From contig CAYZBG010000010.1 in assembly GCA_964476565.1 (NCBI GenBank), positions 1-64,000 on the forward strand: a DNA stretch of 64,000 bases, written 5' to 3'. This stretch comes from CAMAXB01 sp964476565. GTDB taxonomy: Bacteria; Verrucomicrobiota; Verrucomicrobiia; Opitutales; Opitutaceae. Below the pieces are notes generated by a model. The model was not told where the DNA came from. It saw only the letters and a program-made list of their open reading frames with translations, and did not search any database. Below, piece by piece: positions 19,177 to 27,757 of this stretch. The stretch's first letter is position 1; each line of letters starts with the position of its first letter. A program made the translations under genes and the position numbers.

Positions 19177-19955
19177 CGGGGTTCTCCCTTGCGCGCAATC
19201 ACGTAAAGATAGGGGGAGAGCTCACGCGTTGCGGGCAGCGGGACTCCTTTGGATTCAAGCCACCAAGTCGCGGTGGTGAAGCGCGACAGCCATTTGTAAA
19301 GTATCCACCCACGATCCCTTGGACCGTAAAAACAAGAAGAGAGCACACCAAAGTTCGTAAATCCGAGATACCCGGATCGCTCAACTGCCAAGCATGCAGT
19401 GCGGTGCCCGAGCAGCAAAGAACCGGTATCATGCGGCACGTGCAAAGCGTATATCCGAGGATTCAAGCGCCGGGTCAGGCGCCCCAACAGGCCTGCCATG
19501 TTGGGTATTACCGTGATCAACACCCCCCCTGGACGCAAGAATGCTGCTTTAGCCCGAACTGCCGATTGCAGTTCCGAGAAATGTTCCAGTAGGCCAAGGC
19601 TGTAGACAATGTCGTAGGTTCCAAGGTGGCCAGGTGGCGGCGCAAACATGTCAACGTGGTGAACGCCAACGTTCACGGCCTCGCGCTTCGCCCGAGCCGA
19701 AAGCATTCTGCAACCACCCGGTGCATAATCGATCCCATGAAATTCAGCTCCAGAATGAGTACGTGCGAGATAACACAATACCGCCGAGTTTCCCGCACCG
19801 AGCTCCAACACACGCTTTCGTTCCAGTCCTACCGACTCGATCACTTCCAACACCTGTCGCTGCCCCCAAGTCCTAAAACTGGAGAGATCAAGCGCAGCAT
19901 GCGAAGCCTGAGCGTACGTTTCATCCCAATACTCTGCAGTTGTCAATTTATCCAT
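19173..19955 (-). CDS. Class I SAM-dependent methyltransferase
   Basis: 260 residues. VLELGAGNSAVLCYLA near 48 is the SAM-binding motif I, GIDYAPGG the acidic strand 2, and IVYSLGLLEHFSEL the motif III region. The start ATG at 19955 is preceded by AAGGGAG seven bases upstream, a strong ribosome site. It overlaps the end of the flippase gene by 8 bp. Probably a sugar or lipid-intermediate methyltransferase; target unknown. Confidence 0.8.
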   Translation of the reverse strand: MDKLTTAEYWDETYAQASHAALDLSSFRTWGQRQVLEVIESVGLERKRVLELGAGNSAVLCYLARTHSGAEFHGIDYAPGGCRMLSARAKREAVNVGVHHVDMFAPPPGHLGTYDIVYSLGLLEHFSELQSAVRAKAAFLRPGGVLITVIPNMAGLLGRLTRRLNPRIYALHVPHDTGSLLLGHRTACLAVERSGYLGFTNFGVLSSCFYGPRDRGWILYKWLSRFTTATWWLESKGVPLPATRELSPYLYVIARKGEPR

Positions 19956-21270
19956 TAGACTCCCTTCTTGCCCACCAGAGAATGCATGCGTTCACTGCCT
20001 GAACCAAAGCGGTAGACACCATCAGTGCATTGACCGATAATACATTGACCAAGGCAAAATTCGCCAGAATTTTCACGGTCAGCCCGACAACGCCGGTAAC
20101 CAGCAGCACGCCATAACGCCCGCGGCTGGCCGATGAACTCACGAGCACTAGTGCCGCTGTATAGAACGGCACCTGTAACATACCATATCTCAGCAGGGCC
20201 GCCACTTGGTCAGTATGCGACGCGGTGAACTCTCCACGCTCGAATAGGACCGCCACCATCCATGGAGCAAGCGCAAAGCCTGCACTTGCTGCGAGCACAG
20301 ACGCTAAAAAGGTCCATAAGGTCCAGCGACGTACCAAATCATCAGCCGCACTGCTCCTTTTGTCATCGGCTGAAATACCGGAGAACACCGGCAAGGTTGC
20401 CCGCGTGACCGCCGTCGCACCCACGGCAAGGCCAAGTGAAAGCACACGATTGGCATATCCCAGAATGCTTACAACGCCATCCCCCATCCGAGTCGCGAAG
20501 AACTGGTCGACCACCGTCGTGAGACTCATAAAAAACTGCGCAGCCAGCACGACGGCGAATCCCCGTGCAAAGCTGCCCCACTGCGGAGATCGCAATCGAA
20601 ACTGCGGACAGATCCGCCCTCGCTCACCCAGCACTAGCCACAAAAACACAACCTGAACCGCCCCCCCCGCGACCGTTCCCCATGCCCACGCAACGGTGGA
20701 CCCAATCGCGAGGACCGTGAGAACGATGCCGACAGCCGGTATCCCTTCTGACAACGTATTGAGATGCTTGCCCTCACTCATCGTCCACGTGGCATATACA
20801 GCCGCTGCGACCCCAAACGGAACGGTCAGTGAAAGCACGGGGGCCAAATCGCAGGCGATCCGGGCTGCCTCGGCGGAAAGCCCGGAGGCGCCGCTCGAGA
20901 TCAGCAAGGGCAACCCCAGCACAGCCACCAACAGCGCCCCTAATCCGAACATTATCGTCAAACCGAGCAACTGCGCCAGAAACTCATTCGCATCCTGTGA
21001 TCGCCGGGCCCGCATCCCGGCAAGGAGAGGCAGAACCAATGACGGGAGGATGCTACTCCAAACTCCAACAGGCCAACTTACCAAGGCATAGAGAAACATG
21101 TAAGCGTCCGTTGCGCTGCCGACGCCGAATCGCCACGCCACCACGACCTCCTTCCCCGCACCCGCCAGCTTCGCCAACACGACGAAAAATGCGACAGTAA
21201 GAACGCCCCTCCAGATCGCCCGATCAGGAGAGACAGCAGACTCGGCCGAGCGAGGAGCGGAAGTGTCCAA
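19948..21270 (-). CDS. MurJ/MviN-family lipid-linked oligosaccharide flippase (Wzx role)
   Basis: 440 residues with 12 or more membrane helices. LAKLAGAGKEVVVAWRFGVGSATDAYMF is typical of the first helix pair in MurJ-type MOP flippases (conserved Arg and DA residues), and the repeat around LPVFSG/LFERGEFT is also characteristic. In this operon it most likely flips the undecaprenyl-linked repeat unit for the Wzy-like polymerase. It could be a lipid II flippase by family, but position argues for glycan export. The start is a TTG with no good ribosome site; no better in-frame start exists before helix 1. Confidence 0.8.
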   Translation of the reverse strand: MDTSAPRSAESAVSPDRAIWRGVLTVAFFVVLAKLAGAGKEVVVAWRFGVGSATDAYMFLYALVSWPVGVWSSILPSLVLPLLAGMRARRSQDANEFLAQLLGLTIMFGLGALLVAVLGLPLLISSGASGLSAEAARIACDLAPVLSLTVPFGVAAAVYATWTMSEGKHLNTLSEGIPAVGIVLTVLAIGSTVAWAWGTVAGGAVQVVFLWLVLGERGRICPQFRLRSPQWGSFARGFAVVLAAQFFMSLTTVVDQFFATRMGDGVVSILGYANRVLSLGLAVGATAVTRATLPVFSGISADDKRSSAADDLVRRWTLWTFLASVLAASAGFALAPWMVAVLFERGEFTASHTDQVAALLRYGMLQVPFYTAALVLVSSSASRGRYGVLLVTGVVGLTVKILANFALVNVLSVNALMVSTALVQAVNACILWWARRESNG

Positions 21271-21296
21271 CGGAGAAGCGGGCGTCTACACGCCCT

Positions 21297-22343
21297 TCAG
21301 GGTCCCGCAGCACGAAGATGCTGCACATACCAAGCCATCGCCTCCGCCAATCCTGCCCGGACGTCGAATCGAGGCTCATATCCGAGCAGGCGGCGTGCTT
21401 TCGAAATATTAGCCTGAGAATGCCGGACATCGCCCGCACGAAAATCCGCATGCACAATACGGCCACGGAAGTTCACGCCGTGCTGTGCCAGCCCGTCCCG
21501 CAACAATGCAGCCAGTTGATTAAGGGAGGTACGCGCATCAATGGCGACATTGTAAACTTGATTGACCGCCTCCGGCCCGGCGCAGGCGGCCAGCAGATTT
21601 GCCTGTACGACATTGTCTACATAACAGAAATCACGGCTGGTCTCGCCGTCTCCGTTTATCACGATGTCCGATCCTTGGATCATCGACGAAATCCAGCGTG
21701 GTATCACTGCTGCATAGGCGCCGTTGGGATCCTGTCGGCGGCCAAACACGTTGAAATATCGCAGGCCGATGGACGAAAGCCCATAGACTCGGGCAAACAC
21801 TTCGGCGTACAGTTCATTGACATATTTGGTCACCGCATAGGGCGAGAGCGGTCTCCCGATGACATCCTCAACCTTTGGCAAGCCCGGATGGTCGCCATAG
21901 GTCGAGCTACTCGCAGCATAAACAAAACGCCTCACCTTAGCATCTCGGGCCGCCACCAGCACGGCGAGGAAACCATCAACGTTGGCACGGTTTGTGGCAA
22001 TGGGGTCCGCAAGGGAACGAGGTACGCTACCCAAGGCAGCCTGATGCAAAACGTAATCTACAGTCCTTCCGTTGTTGGCAAAGGTAGCCTTGACGCTTTC
22101 GGCATCGCAAAGATCACCCTCTATAAAGCGAAATCGCGACCATTGCTCCTGTGAAACATTACGCTCGACCTCCGCAAGATTGTACCGATGTCCGGTGGCA
22201 AAATTATCCAAGCCAATGACATGCTGATCCAGGACCAGCAATTCTTCAATCAGATTGCTGCCGATAAAACCAGCTGCGCCAGTCACAAGCCAGTGTTTTG
22301 GCGAGAGACGCAGGTCCTCCTTGATCCGGTCGTAGTGGGTCAT
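21297..22343 (-). CDS. wbpP: UDP-N-acetylglucosamine 4-epimerase, WbpP/TviC type
   Basis: 348 residues from ATG 22343. I prefer this over a GTG six codons upstream because the N-terminus MTHYDRIKEDL then aligns with WbpP. GAAGFIGSN is the NAD loop, ASSSTYGDHPGLPKVED and SPYAVTK hold the Ser and YxxxK catalytic residues, and VQANLLAA is typical of the WbpP subgroup, which prefers N-acetylated UDP-hexoses. With the adjacent dehydrogenase it would supply UDP-GalNAc or UDP-GalNAcA. Five bases separate it from the dehydrogenase stop. Confidence 0.88.
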   Translation of the reverse strand: MTHYDRIKEDLRLSPKHWLVTGAAGFIGSNLIEELLVLDQHVIGLDNFATGHRYNLAEVERNVSQEQWSRFRFIEGDLCDAESVKATFANNGRTVDYVLHQAALGSVPRSLADPIATNRANVDGFLAVLVAARDAKVRRFVYAASSSTYGDHPGLPKVEDVIGRPLSPYAVTKYVNELYAEVFARVYGLSSIGLRYFNVFGRRQDPNGAYAAVIPRWISSMIQGSDIVINGDGETSRDFCYVDNVVQANLLAACAGPEAVNQVYNVAIDARTSLNQLAALLRDGLAQHGVNFRGRIVHADFRAGDVRHSQANISKARRLLGYEPRFDVRAGLAEAMAWYVQHLRAAGP

Positions 22344-22348
22344 GGCGC

Positions 22349-23665
22349 TCAGAGCTGCCACCAGTCAAAACCAGCCGCCGTGAGTTCCCCTGCGATGAAG
22401 AAACCCTTCACATCCACAAGCGCAGGTGCCCGGCCACCACCGAGTTGCTTCAAACGTACCAGATCAAACTGAGTGCGAAATTCCCGATGCTTAACCGCCA
22501 GAATCACCGCATCGTAAGGGCCGGCGGCATCGACGTCAGCAAGCAGGGCGACACCGTACTCGTGAAGCACATCCTCCGGATGTGCATTCGAATCAAAGGC
22601 GCTCACTTCGACACCATAGGTCTGTAGTTCTCGATAAATGTCGATCACCCGGGTGTTCCGTACGTCCGGGACGTCCTCCTTGAATGTCCATCCGAGGATC
22701 AATACCTTCGCACCTTTCACGGGCCGACTTGTGGCAATGAGTTTCTTTACGGTCTGTTCCGCAACGTGTTTGCCCATGCCATCATTGATACGCCGGCCTG
22801 CGAGAATGACCTCGGGGTGGTAATTGAGTGCCTGCGCCTTGAACGTCAGATAGTATGGGTCTACGCCGATGCAATGACCGCCAACCAAGCCAGGGCGGAA
22901 TGGCAAAAAGTTCCACTTCGTACTCGCAGCCTGGAGCACGTCAGACGTATTCAGACCGAGACGGTCGAAGATGAGCGCGAGTTCGTTCATCAACGCAATG
23001 TTAACATCCCGCTGGGTATTCTCAATCACCTTCGCCGCTTCCGCAGTCGCAATCGTGGGCGCAACATGAATGCCTGCATTGATCACAGAGCCATAAACGC
23101 TTCTTAATAACTCCGCCGTCCTAGACGAATCCCCAGCAATAACCTTCTTGATACGATCAACCGTATGTTCTTTGTCACCTGGATTGATACGTTCCGGCGA
23201 ATAACCGACAAAAAAGTCCTTTTTCCAGATAAGTCCGCTTGTCCTTTCGATAACAGGAATACAGTCCTCTTCGGTACAACCCGGATAAACGGTGGACTCA
23301 TAAACAACTGTTGTACCCGGCTTGATATAAGTTCCGATTGTGCGGGACGCAGAAGTCAGCGGGCTCAGATCAGGCATGCGATGAGCATCGATTGGAGTCG
23401 GCACAGTGACGATGATAAGGCGCGCCTGCGCAATAGCTTCTGGGTTCGATGTAAACTCGATCTGATGCCTTTTCAACTGCTCAGCTGATACTTCACGTGT
23501 CCGGTCAACACCGAGCTTTAGCTCTTCGATCCGTGATGAACTGATATCAAACCCAATCACCTTGAAACGAGATGCGAACAAGACAGCCAACGGCAGGCCA
23601 ACGTAACCGAGGCCGATTACACATATTGAATCTTCACGATTGGACAAAAGCTCGTACTGACGCAT
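22349..23665 (-). CDS. wbpO: UDP-N-acetylhexosamine 6-dehydrogenase, WbpO/TviB type
   Basis: 438 residues, normal length for UDP-glucose/UDP-HexNAc dehydrogenases. CVIGLGYVGLPLA near the N-terminus is the NAD-binding loop. TVYPGCTEE and GLVGGHCIGVDPYYL follow, the latter holding the catalytic Cys near residue 270. Pairing with the WbpP-type epimerase points to UDP-GalNAcA (or UDP-GlcNAcA) production, as in the Vi antigen and Pseudomonas O6 pathways. First biosynthetic gene of the minus-strand operon, 90 bp after the regulator. Confidence 0.87.
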   Translation of the reverse strand: MRQYELLSNREDSICVIGLGYVGLPLAVLFASRFKVIGFDISSSRIEELKLGVDRTREVSAEQLKRHQIEFTSNPEAIAQARLIIVTVPTPIDAHRMPDLSPLTSASRTIGTYIKPGTTVVYESTVYPGCTEEDCIPVIERTSGLIWKKDFFVGYSPERINPGDKEHTVDRIKKVIAGDSSRTAELLRSVYGSVINAGIHVAPTIATAEAAKVIENTQRDVNIALMNELALIFDRLGLNTSDVLQAASTKWNFLPFRPGLVGGHCIGVDPYYLTFKAQALNYHPEVILAGRRINDGMGKHVAEQTVKKLIATSRPVKGAKVLILGWTFKEDVPDVRNTRVIDIYRELQTYGVEVSAFDSNAHPEDVLHEYGVALLADVDAAGPYDAVILAVKHREFRTQFDLVRLKQLGGGRAPALVDVKGFFIAGELTAAGFDWWQL

Positions 23666-23670
23666 TTGAT

Positions 23671-23697
23671 TTATTGATTACAATTATTGTTATTGAT
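23671..23697. promoter_or_regulatory. AT-rich repeated element before the dehydrogenase gene
   Basis: Two exact TTATTGAT copies (23671-23678 and 23690-23697) are spaced 19 bp apart, about two helical turns. Between them is the palindrome CAATTATTG (23681-23689). The element lies just upstream of the dehydrogenase ATG and downstream of the regulator gene, in a stretch far more AT-rich than its surroundings. It could be an operator for the MarR-like regulator or simply the leader of the operon. Confidence 0.4.
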
Positions 23698-23755
23698 AGA
23701 GCTCAGAAAGGATTGTGACCCAGATTGGGATTTCGTAGGTCAATTTCTTATAGCA

Positions 23756-24283
23756 TTAGGCATCCCGGTCTTTTCCAAGAGCTAGAACAGCTTGGACCGC
23801 AGGAATGACTAACCGCAACTGACGATGCCAGGTCTCGAGTTGCCGAATGCGGGCCATTTGAAATTTGCCCTGCGCGGGAGAAGCTGAGGCCAGACAGTCC
23901 TTAAGCCCGGTTAAAGAAGACCTTCCGCCCCGCACCAAAGGTTCAATCTTTTCCCTGATCAGACCACTGGCCAAACGACGCAATCCCAATTCAGGCTCAA
24001 AAAATTCCCGGCGATCATCGGGCAACGCCACAAGTTTCACCGCCCCGCTCTGACGCAGGAAGGCCAATCCTTGGCTCACCGAACCCTTACTAATGCCAAG
24101 CCGAGAAACAATCTGCGCGAAACAGAGCGGTTCCGGTGAGGCAAAAAGGAGTCCATAAATTGCGCCGATGGATTTTGGGATGCCTAGGACATGAAGGTAA
24201 TTGGAAAAAAGCGATACACACTCACCCTCGAAGGTGAATTCAGCAGGGGCAGGGTCAGCGGATCTGGAGGTACCTGAATGCAA
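23756..24283 (-). CDS. GbsR/MarR-like winged-helix transcriptional regulator
   Basis: 175 residues. FSNYLHVLGIPKSIGAIYGLLFAS followed by ISKGSVSQGLAFLRQSGAVK and a DDRREFFEP wing matches the GbsR branch of MarR-type regulators, with the wHTH at roughly 35-100. The C-terminal half is helical and probably dimerises. The start is a TTG at 24283, the only available start codon before the HTH. Standing at the head of the biosynthetic operon and divergent from the Wzz-like gene, it likely controls one or both. The ligand is unknown. Confidence 0.75.
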   Translation of the reverse strand: MHSGTSRSADPAPAEFTFEGECVSLFSNYLHVLGIPKSIGAIYGLLFASPEPLCFAQIVSRLGISKGSVSQGLAFLRQSGAVKLVALPDDRREFFEPELGLRRLASGLIREKIEPLVRGGRSSLTGLKDCLASASPAQGKFQMARIRQLETWHRQLRLVIPAVQAVLALGKDRDA

Positions 24284-24458
24284 GAAGGCGGAGATAGGGA
24301 GCCAGTGGCCCGAAGTTCAAGAAAAATTGAACGGAGGACGCGCGATAAAGCAAAAGACACCCGTCCGACCGTGTCTGCGCTCGCTGAGTTACGTGAATGG
24401 AGGATTGTCAACCGTCTCCCTAAGCTCACGCTGATCAACTTCCGCCTATCATCTGCAC

Positions 24459-25916
24459 ATGCCTCCTCATCAATCTCCATCATCCGCCCCAAGTACTTCT
24501 TCGGTTCAGGCCAGACCAGACGAACACGACGAGATCATCAATATCAAGGGAATCATTCTTCGCATCGTTCGCGGGTTACCTCAGATAGTAGGCCTCGCAT
24601 TGATTGGAATGGTTATCATGGCCGCAGGCAGCAAACTGCTCAGCCCAATTCAAAGCACGACCACATCAACCCGCATTTCATTTTCGTTCACCGGCTTCGA
24701 GAGAGGCGCATATCCCGATCAATCCAAGTTCGAGGCCGATGACCTACGGGCGGCGGATCTGATCGGCGAAGCAGCAGCTAAGGTCGGAATGATGGGCGAT
24801 GGCTCTCAACTCGCCAAGTTACGCGCTGCGGTATCGGTCGAAGCGGTGATTCCATCGAATATCACGAAAGAGCGTGATCGGTTGCGCGCATCTGGCCAGA
24901 CTCCGCCCCCGTACATCGCCGACGAGTATGCCGTCTCGCTGACACTACCGCGTTCGTTCCCGATGAATGAGGGGGAGCGCCGGCGGTTTTTGAACGAGTT
25001 GGTTAGCGCATATCGGGAACGATTTCAGCGAACTTACACAAAGCTACCAGACGACTTCGGCAACGTGTTTCAGACGCTGCGCGGAGCGGATTATTTTGAG
25101 TATGAGTTCATACTTTCGTCGGACCTGCAGAACTTGAACGCCTTCCTGCAGAAGCAGGCCCAGACGGCCCCTACTTTTCGATCCCAAATCACCAAATTGT
25201 CGTTCAACGATCTGATGCGTTCGGCTGAGCTTTTCAGCCAGCTGCGACTTAATGAAGTGTTGGGGTTGATTCGAACCAACGGCACTTCGCGAGATCGCAG
25301 ACTCGCCATGGTTAAAATGGACTACCACCTGAGCCGCTTGGAAGACCGCGAGCGTCAGGCCGTTGAAGAGGAAAGGGTCGTAACAGACCTGATGGCCCGC
25401 AACCAGGATCGATCTCAGAATTACGTGCTCGGAATCCGCTCGCAAGCCCAACAGCGGCCGGACGCAAATACTCCAATCGTCGATCAAGGCCTGATCGACT
25501 CCTTGCTCCAAAATGACGCCTACAACTTTCTGATGCGCCGTGCTCTCGAAGCGGGCCTTACGGTAAAAGCCATTCAAGCTGAGAAGGCCCGCCTACTGGA
25601 GCGTCGCAAGGCGATGGAAACGTTTCTGGCCGATGATCAGAAGTCGCAGGCTTCGGCCCAACAGCAACTCGAACAAACCCTGACAAATCTCGAAATCGGC
25701 TACATGGATCTCGTGGGTAAGGTACAGACCACATACGAAGACTTCGCAAAGCGCGAGTTCGCCGATGCGGTTCGCGTCAGCGGCCAGATTACCTCGGAAA
25801 GCGTCATTCGCAGTCTCGCACTTGCCGGAATCGTCGGACTCTGCCTAGGGGCATCCCTTGGCGTTGGGCTGAGCCTGCTGGATATCTACATCGGCCGCGG
25901 GCGGAAGACGGCCTGA
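24459..25916 (+). CDS. Wzz-like polysaccharide co-polymerase (chain-length determinant)
   Basis: 485 residues. One membrane helix near 33-55 (GLPQIVGLALIGMVIMAAG), a long periplasmic region rich in helices and Gln/Arg/Glu, and a second helix near 455-477 (SLALAGIVGLCLGASLGVGL) give the PCP topology. There is no C-terminal tyrosine-kinase domain, so it is PCP-1-like in layout although longer than typical Wzz. It would set chain length with the Wzy-like polymerase. Transcribed divergently from the regulator across 175 bp; TATCAT at 24447-24452 is a weak -10 candidate. Confidence 0.7.
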   Translation: MPPHQSPSSAPSTSSVQARPDEHDEIINIKGIILRIVRGLPQIVGLALIGMVIMAAGSKLLSPIQSTTTSTRISFSFTGFERGAYPDQSKFEADDLRAADLIGEAAAKVGMMGDGSQLAKLRAAVSVEAVIPSNITKERDRLRASGQTPPPYIADEYAVSLTLPRSFPMNEGERRRFLNELVSAYRERFQRTYTKLPDDFGNVFQTLRGADYFEYEFILSSDLQNLNAFLQKQAQTAPTFRSQITKLSFNDLMRSAELFSQLRLNEVLGLIRTNGTSRDRRLAMVKMDYHLSRLEDRERQAVEEERVVTDLMARNQDRSQNYVLGIRSQAQQRPDANTPIVDQGLIDSLLQNDAYNFLMRRALEAGLTVKAIQAEKARLLERRKAMETFLADDQKSQASAQQQLEQTLTNLEIGYMDLVGKVQTTYEDFAKREFADAVRVSGQITSESVIRSLALAGIVGLCLGASLGVGLSLLDIYIGRGRKTA

Positions 25917-26151
25917 GGAAACCGACGTTGGAAATCGCCGGGGCGGGAGACCAGGCCTATTGTTCGCACGCGATGTCCACGCCGGTGCGGAGAGCGGGTA
26001 CCGTGTCGCCGTTCTCCAGAGAATGGATTTCGGCAGTGCGCTGGAAGCGCGCAGGTTCAGGGGGCCCGGCCGACAGAGGGGGCGGACTACCGGGCGTCGG
26101 GGGCGGTTTGGGATCGGCCGCGGGACGCGGCCGACCGGCCAAGCAGGAAAT

Positions 26152-26184
26152 GGCCAATCCTCCCCGACGTCGGGGGAGGTGGCC
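26152..26184. repeat. Long GC-rich palindrome
   Basis: CCTCCCCGACG at 26159-26169 pairs with the following CGTCGGGGGAGG (one bulged G), and outer GGCC arms at 26152-26155 and 26181-26184 extend the stem. No T-tract follows, so Rho-independent termination is unlikely; a REP-like or attachment-type element is possible. Confidence 0.5.
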
Positions 26185-26337
26185 TATATTCGTGGGGCGA
26201 ACCTGACGTTCCGCGAGGATCGCGGCGACGGGCGATGATTTTGCGCCTGAGGGTCTGTCACGGCACAAAGCGAGAGAACGATTACGAGAACGAAGGCGGA
26301 AGCGGCATCGGGAGGCGCAGCCTGCGGCTTGCAAAAC

Positions 26338-26400
26338 CCTACCCGCTACCCGCTACTCGTCTCGGGCCCTGAGCCTGTCGAAGGGCTACCCGCTACTTCC
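26338..26400. repeat. CTACCCGCTAC repeat unit with embedded CCCTGAGCCTGTCGAAGGG palindrome
   Basis: CTACCCGCTAC-type units occur at 26339-26359 and again at 26386-26396. Between them, 26367-26385 reads CCCTGAGCCTGTCGAAGGG, a palindromic sequence I recognise as a widespread intergenic REP-like element in many bacterial genomes. A 22-base block (26338-26359) recurs at 58372-58393 with one mismatch, so this is a dispersed repeat. Confidence 0.65.
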
Positions 26401-26407
26401 TCCCCCC

Positions 26408-27673
26408 TTGCCTCCGCCGAACGCCCAAGCCGACACACCTCCGCCCGACGACGATGCGGTCCTTCCGCCGTCGTCAGACCTGTTTGCTCCGACGTGGGGG
26501 CGCGCCGCCTTTGGCCTCGGGTTAGCCGCGGCAGCCTTCTTTCTGCCTCAGGAGGTTCCGCTCGAATACTACCCGCTGAACGAGCCGGGCAACGACATCC
26601 TTTACTGGGAGATCTCCTTCGCCTCGACCGATTTCACCGGCAACACCTTCCTGCGCTACGATGTGGGCAAGGGGTTCAACGACCTGCACTCCATTCAGAT
26701 TCCCATCGCGCCGACCGAGCGGACGTACACCTACACCTTCCCGTTGCTTGATGCCCCCATCACCGCGTTGCGCATGGATCCGGCCGACAAGCAGGGCGAG
26801 ATTCGGATTCGGCAGATGCGCATCATTGACCGGCGCGAGACGGAGATCCGGCGCTTCACCAAAGACGACATGATGCCGGCATCCGGCATCGCCTCGATTT
26901 TTCCCCTCGAGGAAGGCTGGAAGATCGTCACGGCCGCCGACGCCCACGATCCCTACCTGCGCATTCGCCTCGATGCACCGCTCGTCGCCCACGGGCTGAA
27001 CCATCGCAATTTCCTGCGCAGCCTTTACTCGTGGAGCTACCTCGCGCTGATGCTGTGGATCATCCTGCTCGCGGTGTACTTTACCTTCCTCCGACACCGC
27101 GACTGGCGAACGCTGGCCAAATCGGTCTCCTTCCTCGCCCTGCTCGCCCTCGCCTTCTCCGCTGTCGGCAACCGCGGGCTCATCCGCAATTCCTGGGCCT
27201 ACTCCCGCTTCGAAGCCCCCGCCGTTGCCCCGGGTGGCCTGCGGCTCGAGTTCGATCTTGCGACCGACCGTCCGGTGTCGTCGCAACTGTTCCTCGACGT
27301 CGGCGCAGGCATCCGCGGCGAGGATTCCCAGCGGCGTGACTTCGAACCGCACCCGTTCATGCAAACGCTGCGCTTCGACCTGCCCCATACGGGCGAGCTG
27401 CGCGAGATTCGGTGGGACCCGGTCGACGCCGCCGCTACGTTTCGCATCTACGGCATCCGGGTCGTCGATCGGACCGGGAGAACGCTGACCAAGCTGCCGC
27501 CCAACGCCCTCCATCCGATCCAACAGGTGGCCAGCCTAACCGAGGAGGACGGGGCCCTGGTGCTCCGTACCACCGAGAACGCCAACGATCCGATCGTCAT
27601 CTTTACGCCGGAGGCCTTGGCGATGATTCAGGCGGCGCGGCAAACCCACGTCGACGCCGCCCAACGGCCCTGA
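26408..27673 (+). CDS. Membrane protein with two similar extracytoplasmic beta-rich domains
   Basis: 421 residues from TTG 26408; the true start is uncertain because no ATG or GTG precedes the first helix in frame. A helix near 31-47 is followed by a beta-rich domain (about 50-190), two helices (about 208-228 and 237-250), then a second beta-rich domain (about 265-400). Both domains share the pattern of a delta-bonded sheet ending in a phrase like I-R-hydrophobic-R-hydrophobic-IDRR/VVDRTG. No known family is recognised. It precedes wzt by 84 bp and may be a periplasmic accessory to glycan export. Confidence 0.6.
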   Translation: MPPPNAQADTPPPDDDAVLPPSSDLFAPTWGRAAFGLGLAAAAFFLPQEVPLEYYPLNEPGNDILYWEISFASTDFTGNTFLRYDVGKGFNDLHSIQIPIAPTERTYTYTFPLLDAPITALRMDPADKQGEIRIRQMRIIDRRETEIRRFTKDDMMPASGIASIFPLEEGWKIVTAADAHDPYLRIRLDAPLVAHGLNHRNFLRSLYSWSYLALMLWIILLAVYFTFLRHRDWRTLAKSVSFLALLALAFSAVGNRGLIRNSWAYSRFEAPAVAPGGLRLEFDLATDRPVSSQLFLDVGAGIRGEDSQRRDFEPHPFMQTLRFDLPHTGELREIRWDPVDAAATFRIYGIRVVDRTGRTLTKLPPNALHPIQQVASLTEEDGALVLRTTENANDPIVIFTPEALAMIQAARQTHVDAAQRP

Positions 27674-27712
27674 CGCCAATCCTGCGAGCCCCCTGCCCCG
27701 GTCCGACATCGC

Positions 27713-27754
27713 GCTTTACGTCCGGGCGCAGCCCGTCTGTCTTCGCCCTGCGCC
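27713..27754 (+). promoter_or_regulatory. GCTTTAC box and hairpin upstream of wzt
   Basis: GCTTTAC at 27713-27719 is followed by a stem GGCGCAG (27725-27731)/CTGCGCC (27748-27754) ending three bases before the ATG. The same box occurs before the wzm, 46293 and 56088 genes. No good -10 is seen here. Confidence 0.35.
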
Positions 27755-27757
27755 GTC

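Larger units (their letters stand above)
25917..26407. other. Repeat-rich intergenic region at the composition boundary
   Basis: About 490 bp separate the Wzz-like gene from the high-GC cluster. It holds a long palindrome (26152-26184) and CTACCCGCTAC-type repeats with an embedded REP-like palindrome (26338-26400). A minus-strand frame at 25957-26334 is Arg/Pro-rich but ends in an ordinary-looking sequence (about the last 30 residues, including IHSLENGDTVPAL); it may be a gene remnant, too weak to call. Confidence 0.5.

Noticed and set aside
25957..26334. A 125-residue minus-strand frame in the junction region
   Set aside because: The N-terminal half is Arg/Pro-rich and derives from the palindrome; only the last ~30 residues look ordinary. 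Possibly a remnant, not enough to annotate.
26522..27523. A 333-residue minus-strand frame
   Set aside because: Low-complexity Gly/Arg/Glu/Val composition, antisense to the membrane protein at 26408 with credible helices.
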